A stretch of DNA of 64,000 nucleotides from an uncultured Verrucomicrobiota bacterium (GTDB lineage: Bacteria > Verrucomicrobiota > Verrucomicrobiia > Limisphaerales > UBA9464), in the NCBI GenBank assembly GCA_903907995.1, contig CAIVQH010000046.1:124001-188000 (forward strand), written 5' to 3'. The notes beneath the pieces are model-generated. The model did no database searches. It was not told the DNA's origin and worked only from the letters and a program-made list of their open reading frames with translations. A program made the translations under genes and the position numbers. Shown here one piece after another: positions 60,839 to 64,000 of the stretch. Numbering within the stretch: the stretch's first letter is position 1; every line of letters starts with the position of its first letter.

Positions 60839-60918
60839 ATGAAAAGACATCCCTACACGTCCGCCCGCGCAGGGTTTGTTTTGTCGCTGGGCCGGTTGCA
60901 CGCTAGCGTTTCGCCCGC

Positions 60919-62121
60919 TTGAAGACCGCCCCTTTTGACGACATCCCCTCCGTGCTCGCCGATCTCCGGCGAGGCAAACTGGTCATCGTGGTGGATGACG
61001 AGGACCGGGAGAACGAGGGTGACCTCATCCTCGCGGCCGAGAAGGCTACGCCCCAGAACATCGGTTTCATGGTGCGCCATACCTCCGGCGTCATCTGCGT
61101 GCCCATGGAGGGCGCCGATCTCGACCGCCTGGAACTGCCGCTGATGACGCAGCAGAACATGGAGCGGATGCGCACCGCCTACACCATCTCGGTGGATGCC
61201 GCCAAGAACGTGACCACCGGCATTTCCGCCGCCGACCGCGCCCACACGATCCAGCTGCTGGCCGGCACCAAGACAGTGGCGGATGACCTGGTGCGTCCGG
61301 GCCACATTTTTCCGCTCCGTTATCGTCAGGGTGGCGTGCTGCGTCGCGCGGGCCATACGGAAGCCTCCATCGATCTGGCCCGGCTCGCCGGTTTGCGCCC
61401 GGCCGGCGTACTGGCGGAAATCGTCAATGACGATGGCACGATGGCCCGCCTGCCCGCCCTGCGGAAATTCGCCACAAAGCACCGGCTGAAGATTTGTTCC
61501 ATCGCGGACCTCATCCAGTATCGCCGCGCATCCGAAAAACTCGTCGAGCGCGTCGAGACGATCAACATGCCGACGGATTACGGCGACTTCGCCCTGCATC
61601 TCTACGCCTCCAAGATCGACGGCGCGCATCACTTGGCGCTGGTGAAAGGCGACGTGACCGGCAAATCCGGCGTGCTCGTGCGCGTGCACAGCGAGTGCCT
61701 CACCGGGGATGTCTTTGGCTCACGCCGCTGCGATTGCGGCCCGCAGCTTCACGCCGCCATGGAGCATATCCAGAAGGCCGGCCAGGGAGTGATCCTCTAC
61801 ATGCGCCAGGAAGGCCGCGGCATCGGTCTCGCGGCCAAGATCAAGTCCTACAAACTGCAGGAGAACGGCCTGGATACGGTGGACGCGAACCTGAAGCTCG
61901 GCTTCCCGATGGACCTGCGCGACTACGGGCTCGGCGCGCAGATGCTGTGTGATCTGGGGCTGAAGAAAATCCGCCTGCTCACCAACAATCCCAAGAAGGT
62001 GGTCGGCTTGCAGGGCTACGGCCTGAAGATCGTCGAACAGCTGCCGATCCGCATCCAGCCGAACCCGCACAATGCGCGCTACCTCGCCACCAAGCGCAAG
62101 CGGATGGGGCATCTGCTCTGA
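60919..62121 (+). CDS. ribBA: Bifunctional 3,4-dihydroxy-2-butanone 4-phosphate synthase / GTP cyclohydrolase II
   Basis: A 400-residue fused enzyme of riboflavin synthesis. Residues 1-200 are the RibB domain: VDDEDRENEGDLI with the acidic loop, RHTSGVICVPM, and RRAGHTEASIDLARLAG. Residues 205-400 are the RibA domain: VRVHSECLTGDVFGSRRCDCG with the three zinc Cys, YMRQEGRGIGL, and LLTNNPKKV. The two active sites supply both precursors of lumazine. The start is TTG at 60919. No FMN riboswitch is visible in the 200 bp upstream. Confidence 0.95.
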   Translation: MKTAPFDDIPSVLADLRRGKLVIVVDDEDRENEGDLILAAEKATPQNIGFMVRHTSGVICVPMEGADLDRLELPLMTQQNMERMRTAYTISVDAAKNVTTGISAADRAHTIQLLAGTKTVADDLVRPGHIFPLRYRQGGVLRRAGHTEASIDLARLAGLRPAGVLAEIVNDDGTMARLPALRKFATKHRLKICSIADLIQYRRASEKLVERVETINMPTDYGDFALHLYASKIDGAHHLALVKGDVTGKSGVLVRVHSECLTGDVFGSRRCDCGPQLHAAMEHIQKAGQGVILYMRQEGRGIGLAAKIKSYKLQENGLDTVDANLKLGFPMDLRDYGLGAQMLCDLGLKKIRLLTNNPKKVVGLQGYGLKIVEQLPIRIQPNPHNARYLATKRKRMGHLL

Positions 62122-62155
62122 GCCGACGGGCGTTGCCCATCACTCCGCAGTGCCG

Positions 62156-62252
62156 TATTAATCATACTCATAATCTTTATCTTAATCCTCTTCGCGCGAA
62201 GCGGAAGAGAAACCCAGAGATTAGGATTAAGATTATGATTACGATCAAGATG
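62156..62252. repeat. Hexamer tandem array with inverted copy (AATCTT/AATCAT units)
   Basis: The left arm 62158-62193 is built from ATTAAT, CATACT, CATAAT, CTTTAT, CTTAAT type units. The right arm 62216-62252 holds the complement (GATTAG, GATTAA, GATTAT, GATTAC, GATCAA). The left arm has one more TTTATC unit than the right. An inner palindrome CTTCGCGCGAAG lies at the centre. Confidence 0.85.
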
Positions 62253-62314
62253 GGGAACAACGTCCATGCCGCATCCCGTTTGACCGGCATCACCTTCCCC
62301 GGCACGCTCGGCGG

Positions 62315-63619
62315 ATGATTTCCCGGTTCCTGCGGACAGGCACGGCGCTTCTGCTCGTGCTGGGTTGGAAGGCTCTGGCTGTGGACAAAATTCCCATCAA
62401 CGAGGACGAAAGCAAGGTGTCGCCCTACACCCTGCCCGATCCGCTCGTGTTTACGGATGGCCGCCCGGTCAAGGATGCCGCCGCCTGGTCACAGCGCCGC
62501 GCCGAAATCCTGGAGCTGTACCGCGCGCATGTCTACGGGCGCACGCCCAAGGGGCTTCCCCGGAAGAAGGCCACCGTCACCTCGGAAAATCACAACGCAC
62601 TCGGCGGCCTCGCCACCCGCAAACTGATCCACGTGCCGCTCCTCTGGAGTGACAAGGGTCCGGCACTCGACATTCTGCTCTATCTGCCGAACGCGGCGAA
62701 GCAGCCGGTGCCGGCCTTCGTCGGCTACAATTTTAACGGCAACCAAGCGGTCACCATGGACCCCGGCGTTCCGCTCGCCCGCAGCTGGATCGAGAACCGC
62801 CGCGAGAACTTCATCACCAACAACGTCGCCAACGAACAGTCGCGCGGCTGCGAGGCGTCCGCGTGGCCCATCGAGCACATCCTCGCGCGCGGATATGCGG
62901 TGGCGACGATCTATTATGGAGACGTGGAGGCGGATTTCGCCGAGGGCTGGAAGCAAAGTCTCCGGGGCGCGGCGGCCAAAGGCGGCACCAACCATGTTTT
63001 TGCACCGGACGAATGGGGCGCCATCGCCGCGTGGTCCTGGGGGCTGAGCCGCGCGATGGATTACTTGGAAACCGACTCCTCCGTGGACGGCAAACGGGTC
63101 GCGGTCATCGGCCATTCGCGGCTCGGCAAGACGTCGCTTTGGGCCGGCGCGCAGGACGAACGCTTCGCACTCGTCATTGCCAACGAATCCGGGGAAGGCG
63201 GCGCGGCGCTCGCCCGGCGGTGGTTCGGAGAGACCGTGTGGCGCATCAACGCCAGCTTCCCGCACTGGTTCTGCGGCCGGTTCAAGGATTACAACGAGAA
63301 CGTGCCCGCCCTGCCGGTCGATCAGCACGAACTCATCGCCCTCATGGCTCCCCGCCCCGTTTACGTGGCGAGCGCCGAGGACGACAAGTGGGCCGATCCG
63401 CGCGGTGAATTCCTGGGCGCGAAGCACGCCGAACCGGTCTATGCGCTCTTCGGCAAACCCGGCCTCGGCGTCGCGGACATGCCGGCGGTGAACACGCCGG
63501 CGGGTGGCACGATCGGCTACCACATCCGCACCGGCAAACACGCGCTCACCGCTTACGACTGGGACCAGTACATGAACTTCGCCGATCGGCATCTGAAGCC
63601 CGCCGATTCGGCGAAATAG
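62315..63619 (+). CDS. Secreted alpha/beta hydrolase, glucuronoyl esterase-like (CE15)
   Basis: A 434-residue protein with a signal peptide (TGTALLLVLGWKALA). The nucleophile is Ser268 in VIGHSRLGKTSLWAGAQD, the characteristic CE15 elbow. GEGGAALARRWFGE and a WFCGRFKDYNENV stretch follow as in bacterial glucuronoyl esterases. The catalytic His is probably that of TGKHALTAYDWDQYMNFADRH. CE15 enzymes cleave ester bonds between glucuronic acid of xylan and lignin. The start MISRFLR at 62315 is ATG. The gene stands alone behind a hexamer array; action on plant or algal glycans is inferred from family. Confidence 0.9.
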   Translation: MISRFLRTGTALLLVLGWKALAVDKIPINEDESKVSPYTLPDPLVFTDGRPVKDAAAWSQRRAEILELYRAHVYGRTPKGLPRKKATVTSENHNALGGLATRKLIHVPLLWSDKGPALDILLYLPNAAKQPVPAFVGYNFNGNQAVTMDPGVPLARSWIENRRENFITNNVANEQSRGCEASAWPIEHILARGYAVATIYYGDVEADFAEGWKQSLRGAAAKGGTNHVFAPDEWGAIAAWSWGLSRAMDYLETDSSVDGKRVAVIGHSRLGKTSLWAGAQDERFALVIANESGEGGAALARRWFGETVWRINASFPHWFCGRFKDYNENVPALPVDQHELIALMAPRPVYVASAEDDKWADPRGEFLGAKHAEPVYALFGKPGLGVADMPAVNTPAGGTIGYHIRTGKHALTAYDWDQYMNFADRHLKPADSAK

Positions 63620-63634
63620 CTCCGCACACGGTCC

Positions 63635-64000
63635 TCAGGCCGCCCGGTCCGCCCGGCGCAGCAGAAGGATGCCCGCCCCAACGAAAAGGAAATTCGGCAG
63701 CCAGAGGATCAGCACGGGATGCAGGTGCGGTTTGGTTTCCAGCGCCTGGCCGAGAATGATGAAGCTGTAATAGGCCAGCACCAGCAGCAGGGCGATGCCC
63801 ACCCCGGCATTGGTCTCCCGCCGGTGGGCCCGGATGCCCAGCGGAATGCCCACCAGGGTGAAGCCGAGGCAGGCGAAGGAAAACGCGATCTGCCGGTGGA
63901 TCTGGACGTCGATCAGCGTGAGATCGACCCCTTTGGCCGCCTGTTTGCGACGTTCGGCCCGCAGCTGGCTGAAGGTCATCTCATTGAGCTTGAGTTCCGG
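63635..64000 (-). CDS. LptF/LptG family permease, C-terminal part (window edge)
   Basis: The frame is open to the window's end, so the gene continues beyond 64000. The visible 120 residues have three hydrophobic helices ([60 protein letters not shown]) and a preceding EIHRQ-type segment ([12 protein letters not shown]). This is the typical C-terminus of LptF/LptG, the inner-membrane permease that extracts lipopolysaccharide. It agrees with LpxI and the Lol proteins in the window. F and G types cannot be separated from this part. Confidence 0.85.
   Translation of the reverse strand, partial: PELKLNEMTFSQLRAERRKQAAKGVDLTLIDVQIHRQIAFSFACLGFTLVGIPLGIRAHRRETNAGVGIALLLVLAYYSFIILGQALETKPHLHPVLILWLPNFLFVGAGILLLRRADRAA

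Noticed and set aside
60720-60918. FMN riboswitch upstream of ribBA
   Set aside because: None of the conserved RFN element motifs could be found; the region instead holds the 69-bp hairpin element.

Overview
The window is about 64 kb of GC-rich, densely coding DNA from a Gram-negative bacterium, most probably a member of the Verrucomicrobiota. Outer-membrane biology is present (LpxI, a LolC/E-LolD pair, an LptF/LptG-type permease, a heptosyltransferase-like GT9 enzyme). Two secreted proteins end in PEP-CTERM sorting signals (2-640 and 32847-33509). A Tat-exported Gfo/Idh/MocA oxidoreductase, a CE15-like esterase, a secreted GDSL hydrolase and a 1751-residue subtilase with a C-terminal calcium-repeat tail are typical of that phylum's degradative secretome. 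The phylum call is an inference from gene content; no rRNA or tRNA gene was seen.

Layout. 1-5.5 kb: end of a PEP-CTERM gene, an acetamidase/formamidase plus RidA pair, an unlisted 49-residue membrane peptide with its own terminator, a radical SAM enzyme and a Na+/H+ antiporter. 5.5-16 kb: a truncated copper-monooxygenase remnant, type II NADH dehydrogenase, RNase D, a TIM-barrel protein, recF, a GT9 transferase, a phosphoesterase, acylphosphatase and lpxI. 16-21 kb: secreted trypsin-like protease, oxidoreductase, MBL-like protein, lolC/E-lolD. 21-33 kb: nitrogen assimilation, with two full-length gltB paralogues around one gltD plus a double-ACT protein. 33-36 kb: ECF sigma factor, zinc-finger anti-sigma and a secreted protein in one overlapping operon. 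36-48 kb: rsmD, a DUF362-like protein, a three-PAS histidine kinase, a TPR lipoprotein and the giant subtilase. 48-58 kb: surface polysaccharide genes (WecG/TagA-like transferase; three GT4 transferases, a WecA-like phosphotransferase and moeA in one overlapping cluster). 58-64 kb: ubiE/menG, a YihY/BrkB membrane protein, ribBA, a glucuronoyl-esterase-like hydrolase and the end of an LptF/G permease.

The most unusual signal lies between the genes. At least ten intergenic sites carry the same architecture: an array of degenerate 6-, 7- or 8-bp tandem units, in most cases followed by its own inverted copy to make a long hairpin. The unit sequence differs from site to site, while the architecture and the unit length stay constrained. 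In three cases (36.8, 37.5 and 62.2 kb) the two arms differ by whole units, as expected from slippage. Some arrays run into coding sequence (recF C-terminus, rsmD stop) or fill a whole divergent promoter region (57.87-58.06 kb). A second class of dispersed inverted-repeat elements with fixed sequence (69-bp pair at 48.2 and 60.8 kb; 124-bp element at 51.8 kb; 169-bp element at 11.5 kb; 70-bp element at 21.2 kb) looks like MITE or REP elements.

Other points: a one-base frameshift in a seven-base homopolymer of a glycosyltransferase gene, and a near-identical 30-bp block at the same distance upstream of both gltB genes, which is probably a shared promoter or operator.
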